Shown here: in pieces, positions 46,956 to 57,860 of the stretch
Numbering within the stretch: the first letter of the stretch is position 1
Layout of the letters: each line of letters begins with the position of its first letter
Source: Bradyrhizobium sp. WBOS07
GTDB lineage: Bacteria > Pseudomonadota > Alphaproteobacteria > Rhizobiales > Xanthobacteraceae
Length of the DNA stretch: 64,000 nt
Assembly: GCF_024585165.1 (NCBI RefSeq)
Contig: NZ_CP029008.1
Location: forward strand, 6,405,501 to 6,469,500
Direction of reading: 5' to 3'
Position numbers and translations under genes: made by a program
Notes under the pieces: generated by a model
The model's database searches: none
What the model saw: the letters and a program-made list of their open reading frames with translations, nothing else
What the model was told of the DNA's origin: nothing

Positions 46956-47456
46956 ATGGTGACGCTCTCGATCGAGCCTTTGACGAAGCAGGCGTTCGCT
47001 CCATTCGGAGACGTCGTCGAAACGGAAGGCAGGACCCCGCTATCGATCAACCAGGGTTACGCTCAGCGCTTCAACGGGCTTGCCGATATCGACGTTGCCG
47101 CGGAAGGCGGAGAAGTCAACATCAGCTGGTTCGTCGCCTCGGTGCGGCCCGCGCCGATCGCGATCCGCCTGATGGAGCGCCATCCGCTCGGGAGCCAGCT
47201 ATTCATGCCCCTAAACGGCGCGGATTGGCTTGTCGTCGTTTGCACGGACCCCAGCGTCTCGTCCAGCTACCGGGCGTTCGCGGCAAGGGGCCACCAGGGC
47301 GTGAATTATGCTAGGAACTGCTGGCACCACCCGCTCCTGGTTCTCGAGGACGCAAGCGCGTTCCTCGTTGTCGACCGCAAGGGAGATGGCGCCAATCTCG
47401 AAGAACATTGGCTGAGCGAGCCGCTACAGCTCGGCGTCCAGTCGGCTGCAAGCTGA
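46956..47456 (+). CDS. allA: Ureidoglycolate lyase
   Basis: This 166-residue protein matches ureidoglycolate lyase (AllA), which splits ureidoglycolate to glyoxylate and urea in purine breakdown. Family traits are the early FAPFGDVVE, the ERHPLGSQLFMPL motif and the late HHPLLVLED. The ATG at 46956 follows GAGG at 6-7 bases; a TTG 12 bases earlier is less likely. It begins a pair with the ureidoglycine aminohydrolase gene. Confidence 0.87.
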   Translation: MVTLSIEPLTKQAFAPFGDVVETEGRTPLSINQGYAQRFNGLADIDVAAEGGEVNISWFVASVRPAPIAIRLMERHPLGSQLFMPLNGADWLVVVCTDPSVSSSYRAFAARGHQGVNYARNCWHHPLLVLEDASAFLVVDRKGDGANLEEHWLSEPLQLGVQSAAS

Positions 47457-47491
47457 TACATTCCAATCGGTAACCTTCACGAGGCTTGATG

Positions 47492-48331
47492 ATGTCATCG
47501 CGCACCTATCACGTACCGCAGGGCGGCCTTCCGTCCCAGACGGACCTGCTGAGCGGCCGCGCGGTCTTCACGAACGCATACGCCGTCATCCCCAGCGGCG
47601 TGCAACGCGATATCGTCGTCAGCCATCTGCCGCACTGGGACAACACGCGGCTCTGGGTGTTGGCGCGACCGCTGTCCGGCTTCGCCGAGACGTTCTCCCA
47701 TTACCTCATGGAGATCGCGCCGGCCGGCGGAAGCGACATGCCCGAGCCGGACAAGGATGCCGAAGGGGCGCTGTTCGTCGCAGGCGGGACGTTGATGCTC
47801 AACTTGGCAGAAGGTGAACGTGAGCTGAGGCCTGGCAGCTTCGCCTATCTGCCGCCCGGCTGCGCCTGGAGCGTTCGCAACCGCGGTCCCAGCCCTGCAC
47901 AGGTGCACTGGATCCGCAAGCTGTACCAGCGCGTGCCGGGCTTGGCCGAGCCCGAGGCAATCGTGACCAACGAAGAGTCCATCGAACCGGTCGCGATGCC
48001 GGGCACGGAGGGAAGGTGGGCCACCACCCGCTTCATCGATCCGGCCGATATGCGCCATGACATGCACATCAACATCGTGACGTTCGAGCCGGGGGCGACG
48101 ATCCCCTTTGCCGAGACGCATGTCATGGAGCACGGGCTGTACGTGCTCGAGGGCAAGGCGGTCTACCGTCTCAATCAGGACTGGGTGGAGGTCGAGGCCG
48201 GCGACTACATGTGGCTGCGCGCCTTCTGCCCGCAGGCGTGCTACGCCGGAGGCCCGGGCCGGTTTCGCTATCTGCTCTACAAGGACGTCAACCGGCACAT
48301 GAATCTGCGGCAGGGCCCGCCGCTGCTCTAG
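47492..48331 (+). CDS. allE: (S)-ureidoglycine aminohydrolase, bicupin
   Basis: This 279-residue bicupin protein releases ammonia from ureidoglycine to give ureidoglycolate, the substrate of the preceding gene product. The C-terminal cupin has the metal-binding EHVxEHGLYVLEG-like site, seen as FAETHVMEHGLYVLEG. The start at 47492 has GAGG 7 bases upstream; the ATG 3 bases earlier is also possible. It lies 35 bases after allA, under the likely control of the divergent LysR protein. Confidence 0.85.
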   Translation: MSSRTYHVPQGGLPSQTDLLSGRAVFTNAYAVIPSGVQRDIVVSHLPHWDNTRLWVLARPLSGFAETFSHYLMEIAPAGGSDMPEPDKDAEGALFVAGGTLMLNLAEGERELRPGSFAYLPPGCAWSVRNRGPSPAQVHWIRKLYQRVPGLAEPEAIVTNEESIEPVAMPGTEGRWATTRFIDPADMRHDMHINIVTFEPGATIPFAETHVMEHGLYVLEGKAVYRLNQDWVEVEAGDYMWLRAFCPQACYAGGPGRFRYLLYKDVNRHMNLRQGPPLL

Positions 48332-48363
48332 CCCCGGCGGTGGTCCGCGCGCGCCGCTGCGAT

Positions 48364-48918
48364 CTAGTCGATCGCGGTGCGCGAGCGGCGGGAGCTGCTC
48401 TGAAGCTCGGGATAGCCGGTCAGCATCAGCTTGTCGGCGCGGACGCCCCAGCTCTCCAGGCGGTCGAGGAAGCTCATGCCGAGCAGGTTGGTCTTCATCT
48501 GCCCGCGCTGGACGACGAGGGCCGGCACCGACTTCTCGACGAGATGGCCGACGGAGAGACGGTCGAGCGTGAGCCGGGCCGCCTTGGTGTGACCGTTCGC
48601 GGTCTCGAGTTCGACATCGTATTCGAGCATCTCGAGCGGCAGCCCGATGGCTTTCGCGGTTTCCCAGGTCAGCACCACCGAGGTCGCACCGGTATCGATC
48701 ACCATCGGCGCTGCGACACCGTTGATCTTCGCACGCAGCGCAAATTCGCCGCCCTGGCCGCGCGGGATCTGCACGGCGGGGGCGGGCGCCACCGTCTGCG
48801 CGCGAAAGATGTGCGAGACCTTGTGACCGGCGCGCGCGATCTGCTTCGGATCGCCATAGGCGACAACCGCGCCGGCCGTGCCGGCGAGCATGACGAGGAC
48901 GAGCAGGAAGCGGATCAT
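48364..48918 (-). CDS. Retropepsin-like aspartic protease, TIGR02281-type
   Basis: This 184-residue protein has an N-terminal membrane anchor (MIRFLLVLVMLAGTAGAVVA) and one pepsin-like active-site motif, VIDTGATSVVLTW, so it should act as a homodimer. The later LLGMSFLDRLESW is the second conserved segment. The domain should face the periplasm. The ATG at 48918 follows GGAGG; a longer upstream start adds an arginine-rich leader. Targets are unknown. Confidence 0.82.
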   Translation of the reverse strand: MIRFLLVLVMLAGTAGAVVAYGDPKQIARAGHKVSHIFRAQTVAPAPAVQIPRGQGGEFALRAKINGVAAPMVIDTGATSVVLTWETAKAIGLPLEMLEYDVELETANGHTKAARLTLDRLSVGHLVEKSVPALVVQRGQMKTNLLGMSFLDRLESWGVRADKLMLTGYPELQSSSRRSRTAID

Positions 48919-48946
48919 CGCGCGCCTCCGCGGGCGCGCAGGCCAG

Positions 48947-49150
48947 TCAGGCCCGCTTCGGCGATGCCGCGATCGGCGCAAGCCCGGCTTCCGTCATGCG
49001 TTCCGGCAACAGGGCCATGACGGCGCGCCGTTCCGCGCTGTCCATGGCGTGCCAGCGCGCGATCTCGGGCAAGGTCCGGCCGCAGCCGAAGCACAGCTTG
49101 GTCCTGGGATCGATCATGCAGACGGCGATGCACGGCGTTTCTTGGCTCAT
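48947..49150 (-). CDS. DUF1289 small zinc-finger-like protein
   Basis: This 67-residue protein has four cysteines in the DUF1289 order (PCIAVCMIDPRTKLCFGCGR) followed by LPEIARW. It may bind zinc or an Fe-S centre. The function is unknown. It lies 28 bases upstream of the aspartic protease gene on the same strand. Confidence 0.85.
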   Translation of the reverse strand: MSQETPCIAVCMIDPRTKLCFGCGRTLPEIARWHAMDSAERRAVMALLPERMTEAGLAPIAASPKRA

Positions 49151-49194
49151 TCGGACATAGTGGGGGATTGTCGGGCATGTCTGCAAGCATCTGG

Positions 49195-50790
49195 TTAGGA
49201 GCCTGTGCCGGCGCTCATGATCGGCTTGTGGCGCGGCCGGCGCTTCTCGTCGGGCAGTGCGGAACCCTCCGGCTGGAGCGGTGGAGAATCGTCCGACAGC
49301 GGCGCAAGCGCGCTCATCACCCGCTCCGGCGGGAAGGTGACGATCACCTCGGTGCCGATGCGCAGCTTCGATTTCAGCGTGAACGTGCCACCGTGCAGGT
49401 CGATCAGATTCTTGGCGATCGGCAGGCCGAGGCCGGCGCCCTGTTCGGCCGATTTGATCGAGTTGGAGCCCTGGCCGAACGAGGCGAGCACGACCGGGAT
49501 CTCGTCCTCGGGGATGCCGGAGCCGGTATCCCTCACCGAGAGATACTGTCCGCCCGAAGCGGTCCAGCCGGCCTTGAGCCAGATCTCGCCGCCCTGCGGC
49601 GTGAACTTGATCGAGTTGGAGATCAGGTTGAGCACGACCTGGCGGATCGCGCGCTCGTCGGCCCAGAGCCGTGGCATGGACTGTTCGAACACCTCGTGGA
49701 TGGTGATGCCCCGGCTCGAGGCGCGCAGCTTCATCAGATGGTGGCAGTCGGCGACGATGCCGACCAGCGACACCGCCTCCTCGTTGAGCTCGTAGCGGCC
49801 GGCCTCGATCCGCGACAAATCGAGGATCTCGTTGATGAGGTTGAGCAGATGGACGCCGGAATTATGGATGTCGGCCGAATATTCCTTGTAGACCGGCACC
49901 GCATGGGCGCCGAAGATCTCGCTCTTCATCACCTCGGAGAAACCGAGGATGGCGTTCAGCGGCGTGCGCAGCTCGTGGCTCATCTGCGCCAGGAAGCGCG
50001 ACTTGGCGACGTTGGCGGATTCGGCGCGGTGGCGCGCTTCGTCCGAGATCGCCTTGGCCTGTTCGAGCTCGCCGATCAGCGCGTCTTTCTCGGCGCGCGC
50101 CTCCAGCGCCGCGAAGGTCGAGGAGTGCAGGCGATGCGCCAGCAGCACGAAATAGCCCTCGGCCGCGAGCGAGAGCGCGGCCAGGATGTAATTGTCCAGC
50201 GAGCCGGTGAACGCAAAGCTCAGCGCCATGGCGACCGCGACCGGCGCGGTGGCGGCAAGGGCTGCGATCGGCAGATTCGCGGCGACCATGCTCGATACCG
50301 CGATCACCAGCAGCATCAGGAACATCATCAGCGTTTCCGTGACCATGTCGAGCACGGGATGGATCAGGATCGCCATCCAGCACAGGCCATAGAGCAGGTC
50401 GAGCACGACGAAGCGCGTACGCCATGCGCGCGTCGCCGCGGGCGAGGCGGGCTCGGTCAGGAAGCGCCGGCAGCTGCGGATCATCGCCGCGTGAATGCAG
50501 AGCATGCCGACGGTCCAGGCGGCGGCGGGGATCGGCTGCATCCACAGCCCGAACAGCAACCCGGTCGCCACCACCAGCAGCATCACGACATAGGAGGCCG
50601 ACAGCCGGGTCTGGGCGTATTGCCGCAGCATCTCGGCGTCGAAGGCCGGCCGGGTTCCGCTGGTCGACGTTAACTTGTCGCGCGCCTCGCGCACCCGCTG
50701 CGCCGCAGCCCGTCGGCTGCTCGCCGATGGAGCGCTCACCGGCTCGGCCGGAAGCTGCACAACCTCGGGCTTTTCAGCGGGGTTACTCAT
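49195..50790 (-). CDS. Membrane sensor histidine kinase
   Basis: This 531-residue kinase has about six N-terminal membrane helices (residues about 50-210), a short coiled coil, an H-box SHELRTPLNAILGFSEVM and an ATPase domain with NLISNSIKFTP, DTGSGIPEDEIP and GAGLGLPIAKNL. It resembles the PleC/DivJ-like kinases of alphaproteobacteria. No response-regulator gene is adjacent. The start at 50790 (MSNPAEK) is preferred over one 24 bases upstream. Confidence 0.87.
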   Translation of the reverse strand: MSNPAEKPEVVQLPAEPVSAPSASSRRAAAQRVREARDKLTSTSGTRPAFDAEMLRQYAQTRLSASYVVMLLVVATGLLFGLWMQPIPAAAWTVGMLCIHAAMIRSCRRFLTEPASPAATRAWRTRFVVLDLLYGLCWMAILIHPVLDMVTETLMMFLMLLVIAVSSMVAANLPIAALAATAPVAVAMALSFAFTGSLDNYILAALSLAAEGYFVLLAHRLHSSTFAALEARAEKDALIGELEQAKAISDEARHRAESANVAKSRFLAQMSHELRTPLNAILGFSEVMKSEIFGAHAVPVYKEYSADIHNSGVHLLNLINEILDLSRIEAGRYELNEEAVSLVGIVADCHHLMKLRASSRGITIHEVFEQSMPRLWADERAIRQVVLNLISNSIKFTPQGGEIWLKAGWTASGGQYLSVRDTGSGIPEDEIPVVLASFGQGSNSIKSAEQGAGLGLPIAKNLIDLHGGTFTLKSKLRIGTEVIVTFPPERVMSALAPLSDDSPPLQPEGSALPDEKRRPRHKPIMSAGTGS

Positions 50791-50950
50791 CAAGCAACAA
50801 CGATTCCTGCCCACGCCGGACGCGGGCCTTCTGCATTGTCTATCTCTGGCAAGAAATCCTTAAGAGGTGACTTAAGGAGCTAAAGAATTACGTTAACGTT
50901 GCGTTAATCCAAGGCCCGGTTCGACCTCCGCTCGCGGAACCCACAGGCCT

Positions 50951-52381
50951 TCACCTGAAGAAAACGAGCGTGACCAACGCGAACACCGGCAGCAGCAGGA
51001 CGGAGGTCCAAGCCATGTACCCGAAGAAGCCCGGCATGGCGACGCCGCTTCCTCGCGCGATCGCGTACACCATGAAGTTGGGCGCGTTGCCGATGTAGGA
51101 GTTCGCGCCCATGAACACCGCACCTGCCGAGACCGCGGCAAGGGTCACCGCGCCATTCGTCATCAGATGCTTGGCGTCGCCTCCAGCGAGCTCGAAGAAG
51201 ACGAGATAGGTCGGCGCATTGTCGAGAAAGGACGAGAGCAAGCCGGTCAGCCAGAAATAGGCGGCATTGTTCGGCGTGCCGTCGGCATTGGTGACCATGT
51301 TCACGACGGCGGCAAATGCGCCGGACTTGCCGGCGTTGAGGATCGCAAGCACGGGAATGATGGTGATGAAGATGGCGGCGAACAGCTTTGCCACTTCGAT
51401 CATGGGCCCCCACGAAAAGCCGTTCGCGTCGTGGTCCTCCTTCGAGGTGACGGCGAGCGATGCGAACACGACGCCGATCATCACGGCATCGCGCAAGAGA
51501 TTCTGCAGCTGAAGGTGCGTGCCGAGAACCTCGAATCCGCCGAGATCGAGCTTGGCACTCAAGAGGATCGCAGCGATGATGACGCCCATCAGAGCGAAGT
51601 TGAGGCCTCCGCTGACCCGCAAGGGATTGTCCGGCGTCGGGTCCGGTTTGACGCGGCCTTCCTTGCGATACAGATAAGCGTCGATGCAAAAGAACAGGAC
51701 GAGCAGAATCCAGGCGGCGAACGTCGTCGGGGGGAACAGGTGCGTCGTCGTCCAGAAGAAGTCCACGCCGCGCAGGAATCCCAGAAACAGCGGCGGATCT
51801 CCCAGGGGCGAAAGCGAGCCGCCGATGTTCGACACCAGGAAGATGAAGAAGATGACGACGTGCGCGTTGTGCCGCCGGTCGTCATTGGCGCGGATCACCG
51901 GCCGGATCATGACCATCGAAGCGCCGGTCGTGCCGATGACGCTCGCGATCAGGGTGCCTAGCGCGAGCAGCAGGGTGTTCAGCACCGGCGAGCCGTGAAG
52001 ATTGCCGCGCACCACGATTCCGCCGGCCACCGTGAACAACGCAAGGAGCAGCAGAATGAAGGGGATGTATTCGAGCAGCGCGGTATGAACGAGAGCCTGG
52101 ATGGTCGGCAGCGGGCCGTGCCAGATGACAAGCGGCAGCACGATCAGGGCACCCCACATCGCGGCAATCTTGCCCTGGTGGTGCTCCCAGAAGTGAGGCG
52201 CTGCGAGCGGAAAGATCGCAATCGACAGCAGCATGCCGGCGAAGGGAAGCGCCCATTGCGGGCCGATGCTGGCGCCATCGAGCGATGCGGCGAGCGCCTG
52301 CGAAGGTGATGCAGCCAGGATCAGGAGCGCGACCGGGAGCAGGCGCACAACAACAAGGATGGCGGCGATCACGCTAGGCAA
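50951..52381 (-). CDS. Na+/H+ antiporter-like transporter, NhaD/ArsB type
   Basis: This 476-residue membrane protein has an N-terminal signal-like helix and about 11 more helices. It fits the ion transporter superfamily of NhaD, ArsB and CitM, with the repeated segments SNIGGSLSPLGDPPLF and LSSFLDNAPTYLVFFELAGG, in which the Asn/Asp residues bind substrate. A sodium:proton exchange role is the usual call. No transport partner is adjacent. Confidence 0.8.
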   Translation of the reverse strand: MPSVIAAILVVVRLLPVALLILAASPSQALAASLDGASIGPQWALPFAGMLLSIAIFPLAAPHFWEHHQGKIAAMWGALIVLPLVIWHGPLPTIQALVHTALLEYIPFILLLLALFTVAGGIVVRGNLHGSPVLNTLLLALGTLIASVIGTTGASMVMIRPVIRANDDRRHNAHVVIFFIFLVSNIGGSLSPLGDPPLFLGFLRGVDFFWTTTHLFPPTTFAAWILLVLFFCIDAYLYRKEGRVKPDPTPDNPLRVSGGLNFALMGVIIAAILLSAKLDLGGFEVLGTHLQLQNLLRDAVMIGVVFASLAVTSKEDHDANGFSWGPMIEVAKLFAAIFITIIPVLAILNAGKSGAFAAVVNMVTNADGTPNNAAYFWLTGLLSSFLDNAPTYLVFFELAGGDAKHLMTNGAVTLAAVSAGAVFMGANSYIGNAPNFMVYAIARGSGVAMPGFFGYMAWTSVLLLPVFALVTLVFFR

Positions 52382-52496
52382 GGCTCCCCCCGAAGGCTAT
52401 TTTTCTTTCCGTTCGACCGCTTGGCCGAAGCTTCGTCGCGGCCGAGGTCGCGACCCTCGGATGCTGCACGCCCCCGAACGGCGCCGCAACAGCTCC

Positions 52497-53369
52497 TCAG
52501 CGCTGCAGGCGCGCGAGCAGGCTCGACGTATCCCAGCGCTTGCCGCCCATCTTCTCGACCTCGGAATAGAACTGATCGACCAGCGCTGTGACAGGCAGGT
52601 TGGCGCCGTTGCGGCGGGCTTCGGCGATCGCGATCGAGAGGTCCTTGCGCATCCATTCGACCGCAAAGCCGAAATCGTACTTGTCCTCGTTCATGGTCTT
52701 ATAGCGATTTTCCATCTGCCAGGACTGCGCAGCCCCTTTCGAGATGGTCTCGATCACCGCGGCTACGTCGAGGCCGCTTTTCTTGGCGAAATGGATGCCC
52801 TCGGAGAGACCCTGCACCAGACCGGCGATGCAGATCTGGTTGACCATCTTGGTCAGCTGGCCGCTGCCGGCGGGCCCGAGCAGTTTGCACATCCGCGCAT
52901 AGGCGCCCGTGATGATCGGCTCGGCGCCGGCATAGGCATCCTGCGCGCCGCCGCACATCACCGTCAGCACGCCGTTCTCGGCGCCGGCCTGGCCGCCGGA
53001 GACCGGCGCGTCGACGAATTTGAAGCCGGCCTTGCCGGCGGCTGCGTCCAGCTCGCGCGCGACCTCGGCGGAGGCGGTGGTGTGATCGACGAAGGTCGCC
53101 CCCTTCTTCATCCCGGCGAAGGCGCCGTCGGCCCCGATCGTGACCGCGCGCAGATCGTTGTCGTTGCCGACGCAGCACATCACGAAATCCTGACCTTCGG
53201 CGGCCGCCTTCGGGGTCGCCGCGGTCTTGCCGCCGAACCTGTCCGCCCATTCCTTCGCCTTGGCCGCGGTGCGGTTGTAGACGGTGACCTCATGGCCCCC
53301 TTTTTTCACGAGGTGTCCGGCCATCGGGAAGCCCATGACGCCGAGACCGAGGAAAGCGACTTTAGCCAT
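52497..53369 (-). CDS. Beta-hydroxyacid dehydrogenase (MmsB/GarR family)
   Basis: This 290-residue enzyme has an N-terminal NAD(P) site (FLGLGVMGFPMAGHL), the substrate segment FVDAPVSGGQAGAENG and the catalytic lysine in GQLTKMVNQ. The family oxidises 3-hydroxyisobutyrate or tartronate semialdehyde; which one cannot be told. The start at 53369 begins MAKVAFLG; the longer frame to 53573 has no domain. Confidence 0.87.
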   Translation of the reverse strand: MAKVAFLGLGVMGFPMAGHLVKKGGHEVTVYNRTAAKAKEWADRFGGKTAATPKAAAEGQDFVMCCVGNDNDLRAVTIGADGAFAGMKKGATFVDHTTASAEVARELDAAAGKAGFKFVDAPVSGGQAGAENGVLTVMCGGAQDAYAGAEPIITGAYARMCKLLGPAGSGQLTKMVNQICIAGLVQGLSEGIHFAKKSGLDVAAVIETISKGAAQSWQMENRYKTMNEDKYDFGFAVEWMRKDLSIAIAEARRNGANLPVTALVDQFYSEVEKMGGKRWDTSSLLARLQR

Positions 53370-53566
53370 GTGTGGTACCTTGTCCGTAGATTTGAGCTTT
53401 ACGGTTATAGCAGGGCGAGGGCGCCGGGCGGCACCCTCGAAGTTCCGCTGCGAGGGCGGATCGGAGGCGCACCATAAACCGTTAAGCCGGGAGGGCAACG
53501 GCTTCGTTTGGCGGCCCCCTGTGCTAGGATGGCAGGACCTAAGGACTTCGAAAAAGGGAGCGAGAC

Positions 53567-54016
53567 ATGGCATCGGGCTTGGGCGGTGTGAGCGTTGGCG
53601 TCCTCGATCATTTCAACATCCGGACCCGGAATCTGGCCGAGACCGTCCGCTTCTACGAGGACGTGCTGGGGCTGGAAAAAGGCGCCCGTCCGAATTTCGC
53701 CTTCCCGGGCGCCTGGATGTACAGCGAGGGCCGGGCGGTGGTGCACCTGGTCGATATTTCCGCGACGGCGGAGCCGCAGAAGCCGGATTCCGGCGTCGTC
53801 CATCATGTCGCCTTCATCAGCCGCGGTTTCGACGGCATGAAGCAGCGGCTGGCCTCCAAGGGGATGAAGTTCGACGCCCGCCAGGTGCCCGGCGGCGACC
53901 TCTGGCAGATCTTCGTTCACGATCCCAACGGGGTCATGATCGAGCTGAATTACGAGGCCGCCAAGGAGCAGGGGGCGGCGCCCGCCGAGATGGCTGACGA
54001 TATCGGCAGGCAGTAG
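53567..54016 (+). CDS. VOC/glyoxalase family protein
   Basis: This 149-residue protein has two beta-alpha-beta-beta-beta units of the vicinal oxygen chelate fold. Likely metal ligands are H14 in the DHFNIRT segment and the glutamate in MIELNYE. It could be a dioxygenase, lyase or resistance protein; no substrate is visible. It diverges from the dehydrogenase gene. Confidence 0.82.
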   Translation: MASGLGGVSVGVLDHFNIRTRNLAETVRFYEDVLGLEKGARPNFAFPGAWMYSEGRAVVHLVDISATAEPQKPDSGVVHHVAFISRGFDGMKQRLASKGMKFDARQVPGGDLWQIFVHDPNGVMIELNYEAAKEQGAAPAEMADDIGRQ

Positions 54017-54145
54017 CCTTTTGGGCGTTTCCGCTCTAATGGGGCATCCTAAAGTCTCGTGCCTGGCCCTGCCGGAAAGCCGCTTCCCGCTTCACGCTGG
54101 TGCGGCCCTCCGGGTCCGGATCAGGCTCCGTCCAGGAGATGCACT

Positions 54146-55282
54146 TTGAGCGTGACGCAGCAACAGGTTCTCGACAGCCTCGCCAGGATCAAGTCCCCCC
54201 GCGGGGTCGCGCTCACCAATGCCAATGTGCTGAGCGCGATCAGCGCGTCCGACGGCAAGGTGTTCTTCTCGATCAATGTCGATGCCGCCGAGGCCAGGGC
54301 CTGGGAATCCATCCGGGCCGAGGCCGAGGCCGCCGTGCGCAGCATCCCCGGCGTCACCACCGTCATGGTGGCACTGACCGCCGAGCGCAAGCCGGGCTCC
54401 GCACCGCCGCCGCCTCCGCAGCCCAGTCGCGGCGCGCCGGGCGTGCAGCCGGCCCATGCCCACAAGCCGCCGCAGGGAGGCGGCTCGCCCATGGCGCGGC
54501 AGTCGGAGATCCCCGGCGTCGCCGCCGTGATCGCGGTCGCCTCCGGCAAGGGCGGCGTCGGCAAGTCGACCACCGCGCTGAACCTGGCGCTCGGCCTGCG
54601 CGATCTCGGGCTCAAGGTCGGGCTGCTCGATGCCGACATCTACGGCCCCTCGGTGCCGCGCCTGACGGGCCTGCGCGCCAAGCCGGAGCTGAACGACGAG
54701 CGCAAGATGATTCCGCTTCGGCGCTTCGGCCTCGCGATCATGTCGATCGGTTTCCTGGTCGAGGAAGAGACCGCGATGATCTGGCGCGGTCCCATGGTGA
54801 TGTCGGCGGTGACGCAGATGCTGCGCGACGTCGAATGGGGCAAGCTCGACGTTCTCGTGGTCGACATGCCGCCGGGCACCGGCGATGCCCAGCTCACCCT
54901 GGCGCAGAACGTGCCGCTCAAGGGTGCGGTGATCGTCTCGACCCCGCAGGACCTGTCCCTGATCGACGCGCGGCGGGGACTTGCCATGTTCAAGAAGGTC
55001 AACGTGCCCGTGCTCGGCATCGTCGAGAACATGAGCTATTTCCAGTGCCCGCATTGCGGCACGCGGTCGGACATTTTCGGCCATGGCGGCGCGCGCCACG
55101 AGGCCGAGAAGCTCGAGGTGCCGTTCCTCGGCGAGATCCCGCTGCACATGGCGATTCGCGCGACCTCGGATGCCGGCAACCCCGTCGTCGACAGCGAGCC
55201 GGATGGTCCCCATGCGGCGATCTACCGCGCCATAGCAGGGCAGGTCCGGGACCAGCTCAAGGGCGTCATCGCGGCGGCTTGA
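54146..55282 (+). CDS. mrp: Iron-sulfur cluster carrier Mrp/ApbC (NBP35 family)
   Basis: The start at a TTG (54146) is chosen because GGAG lies 7 bases upstream; the GTG at 54152 is too far from it. The 378-residue protein has an N-terminal MIP18-like domain, a Pro-rich linker, and a P-loop with ASGKGGVGKSTTALNLALG. A CPHCG motif late in the protein bridges the transferred [4Fe-4S] cluster. It delivers Fe-S clusters to apoproteins in the cytoplasm. Confidence 0.9.
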   Translation: MSVTQQQVLDSLARIKSPRGVALTNANVLSAISASDGKVFFSINVDAAEARAWESIRAEAEAAVRSIPGVTTVMVALTAERKPGSAPPPPPQPSRGAPGVQPAHAHKPPQGGGSPMARQSEIPGVAAVIAVASGKGGVGKSTTALNLALGLRDLGLKVGLLDADIYGPSVPRLTGLRAKPELNDERKMIPLRRFGLAIMSIGFLVEEETAMIWRGPMVMSAVTQMLRDVEWGKLDVLVVDMPPGTGDAQLTLAQNVPLKGAVIVSTPQDLSLIDARRGLAMFKKVNVPVLGIVENMSYFQCPHCGTRSDIFGHGGARHEAEKLEVPFLGEIPLHMAIRATSDAGNPVVDSEPDGPHAAIYRAIAGQVRDQLKGVIAAA

Positions 55283-55384
55283 AGCGGCCGCCGGCGCGCC
55301 GCCTCGTCCCCTTGGGAGACATGCGACTTTCGTAGAGCCCCGTCATGCCATTGTCGCGTTCCGCAAACGCGCCTTCCGTGTTAA

Positions 55385-56587
<1,203 letters not shown>

Positions 56588-56617
56588 TCGCCTAGACCCA
56601 AAGTCGCAAGACCGCAG

Positions 56618-56650
56618 AGCCCGGCCTCCTGGAGGCCGGGCTTTTTCTTT
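56618..56650 (+). terminator. Rho-independent terminator after TRAP binding protein 1
   Basis: AGCCCGGCCTCC and GGAGGCCGGGCT form a 12-base stem (56618-56642) followed by a T-rich run to 56650. It isolates copy 1 from copy 2. Confidence 0.85.
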
Positions 56651-56754
56651 CCCCCGGTGCGATCGGGGGATGGCATTGCGTCCCGGCTTGCGTCATGCTG
56701 GCCCCAAGCCTCGGCAAGAAGGCCCACAATCGCAAACCATCAGGGCAGGAAATC

Positions 56755-57843
56755 ATGAAGAGAAGAGACTTCATCAAGGTCACCGGACTTGGCGCGGCCG
56801 GCGCCGCCACGCTCGCGGCTCCCGCGATCGCGCAATCGATGCCGGAAATCAAATGGCGCATGCCGACGAGCTGGCCGAAGTCGCTCGACACGCTGTTTGG
56901 CGGAGCCGAGATGATGTGCAAGATGGTCGCTGAGGCGACCGACAACAAATTCCAGATCCAGATCTTCGCGGCCGGCGAGATCGTCCCGGGCCTCCAGGTG
57001 CTCGACGCCGTGCAGAACGGCACCTGCGAAATCGGTCACACCGCGTCCTACTATTATTTCGGCAAGGATCCGACCTTCACCTTCGGTTCGGCCGTGCCGT
57101 TCGGCCCCAACATGCGCATCAACCAGGCCTGGTATATGCTGGGCGGCGGCCGCGACGTGCTCAACGAATTCTACAAGAGCTACAACGTCGTCTCGCTGCT
57201 CGCGGGCAACACCGGTTGCCAGATGGGCGGCTGGTTCAGGAAAGAGGTCAATACGCCCGACGACCTCAAGGGCATGAAATTCCGCGTCGGCGGCTTCGCC
57301 GGCCGCGTGCTCCAGAAGCTCGGCGTGGTGCCGCAGCAGCTCGCCGGCGGCGACATTTATCCGGCGCTGGAGAAGGGCACGATCGACGCCGCCGAATGGG
57401 TCGGCCCCTATGACGACGAGAAGCTCGGCTTCTACAAGATCGCACCGCACTACTACTATCCCGGCTGGTGGGAAGGCGGGCCGATGCTGCTGGCCTTCGT
57501 CAACCTCGACAAGTGGAACGCGCTGCCGAAATATTACCAGAGCGTGCTGGAGCAGGCCGGCCACTACGCCAACAACTACATGATGGCGCGCTACGACAAT
57601 GCCAATCCGCTGGCGCTGAAGAAGCTGCTCGCCGGCGGCACCAAGCTGCACCCGTTCTCGCCGTCGATCATGGACGCCTGCCACAAGGCTGCCAAGGAGC
57701 TGCACGCCGAAGTCGCCGCAAGCAACCCGAACTTCAAGAAGGTGCACGACTCGCTCGCCAAGTTCACGAGCGACAGCTACTCCTGGTTCCAGGTCGCCGA
57801 GGTCGGCTACGACATCTTCATGGCGCGCCGCTCGCAGAGCTGA
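56755..57843 (+). CDS. TRAP transporter substrate-binding protein (DctP family), copy 2
   Basis: This 362-residue paralogue of the preceding gene has the same length and signal type (MKRRDFIKVTGLGAAGAATL). The two share long identical blocks such as [27 protein letters not shown] text and [16 protein letters not shown], so they arose by tandem duplication. Differences cluster around residues 60-130, near the ligand pocket edge, which may alter substrate choice. It has its own spacing and terminator. Confidence 0.88.
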   Translation: MKRRDFIKVTGLGAAGAATLAAPAIAQSMPEIKWRMPTSWPKSLDTLFGGAEMMCKMVAEATDNKFQIQIFAAGEIVPGLQVLDAVQNGTCEIGHTASYYYFGKDPTFTFGSAVPFGPNMRINQAWYMLGGGRDVLNEFYKSYNVVSLLAGNTGCQMGGWFRKEVNTPDDLKGMKFRVGGFAGRVLQKLGVVPQQLAGGDIYPALEKGTIDAAEWVGPYDDEKLGFYKIAPHYYYPGWWEGGPMLLAFVNLDKWNALPKYYQSVLEQAGHYANNYMMARYDNANPLALKKLLAGGTKLHPFSPSIMDACHKAAKELHAEVAASNPNFKKVHDSLAKFTSDSYSWFQVAEVGYDIFMARRSQS

Positions 57844-57860
57844 TTGCGTCATCTCTCGCA

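Noticed and set aside
53370..53573. Longer start for the beta-hydroxyacid dehydrogenase
   Set aside because: The extra residues precede the NAD-binding fold, contain no domain and cover the divergent promoter region.
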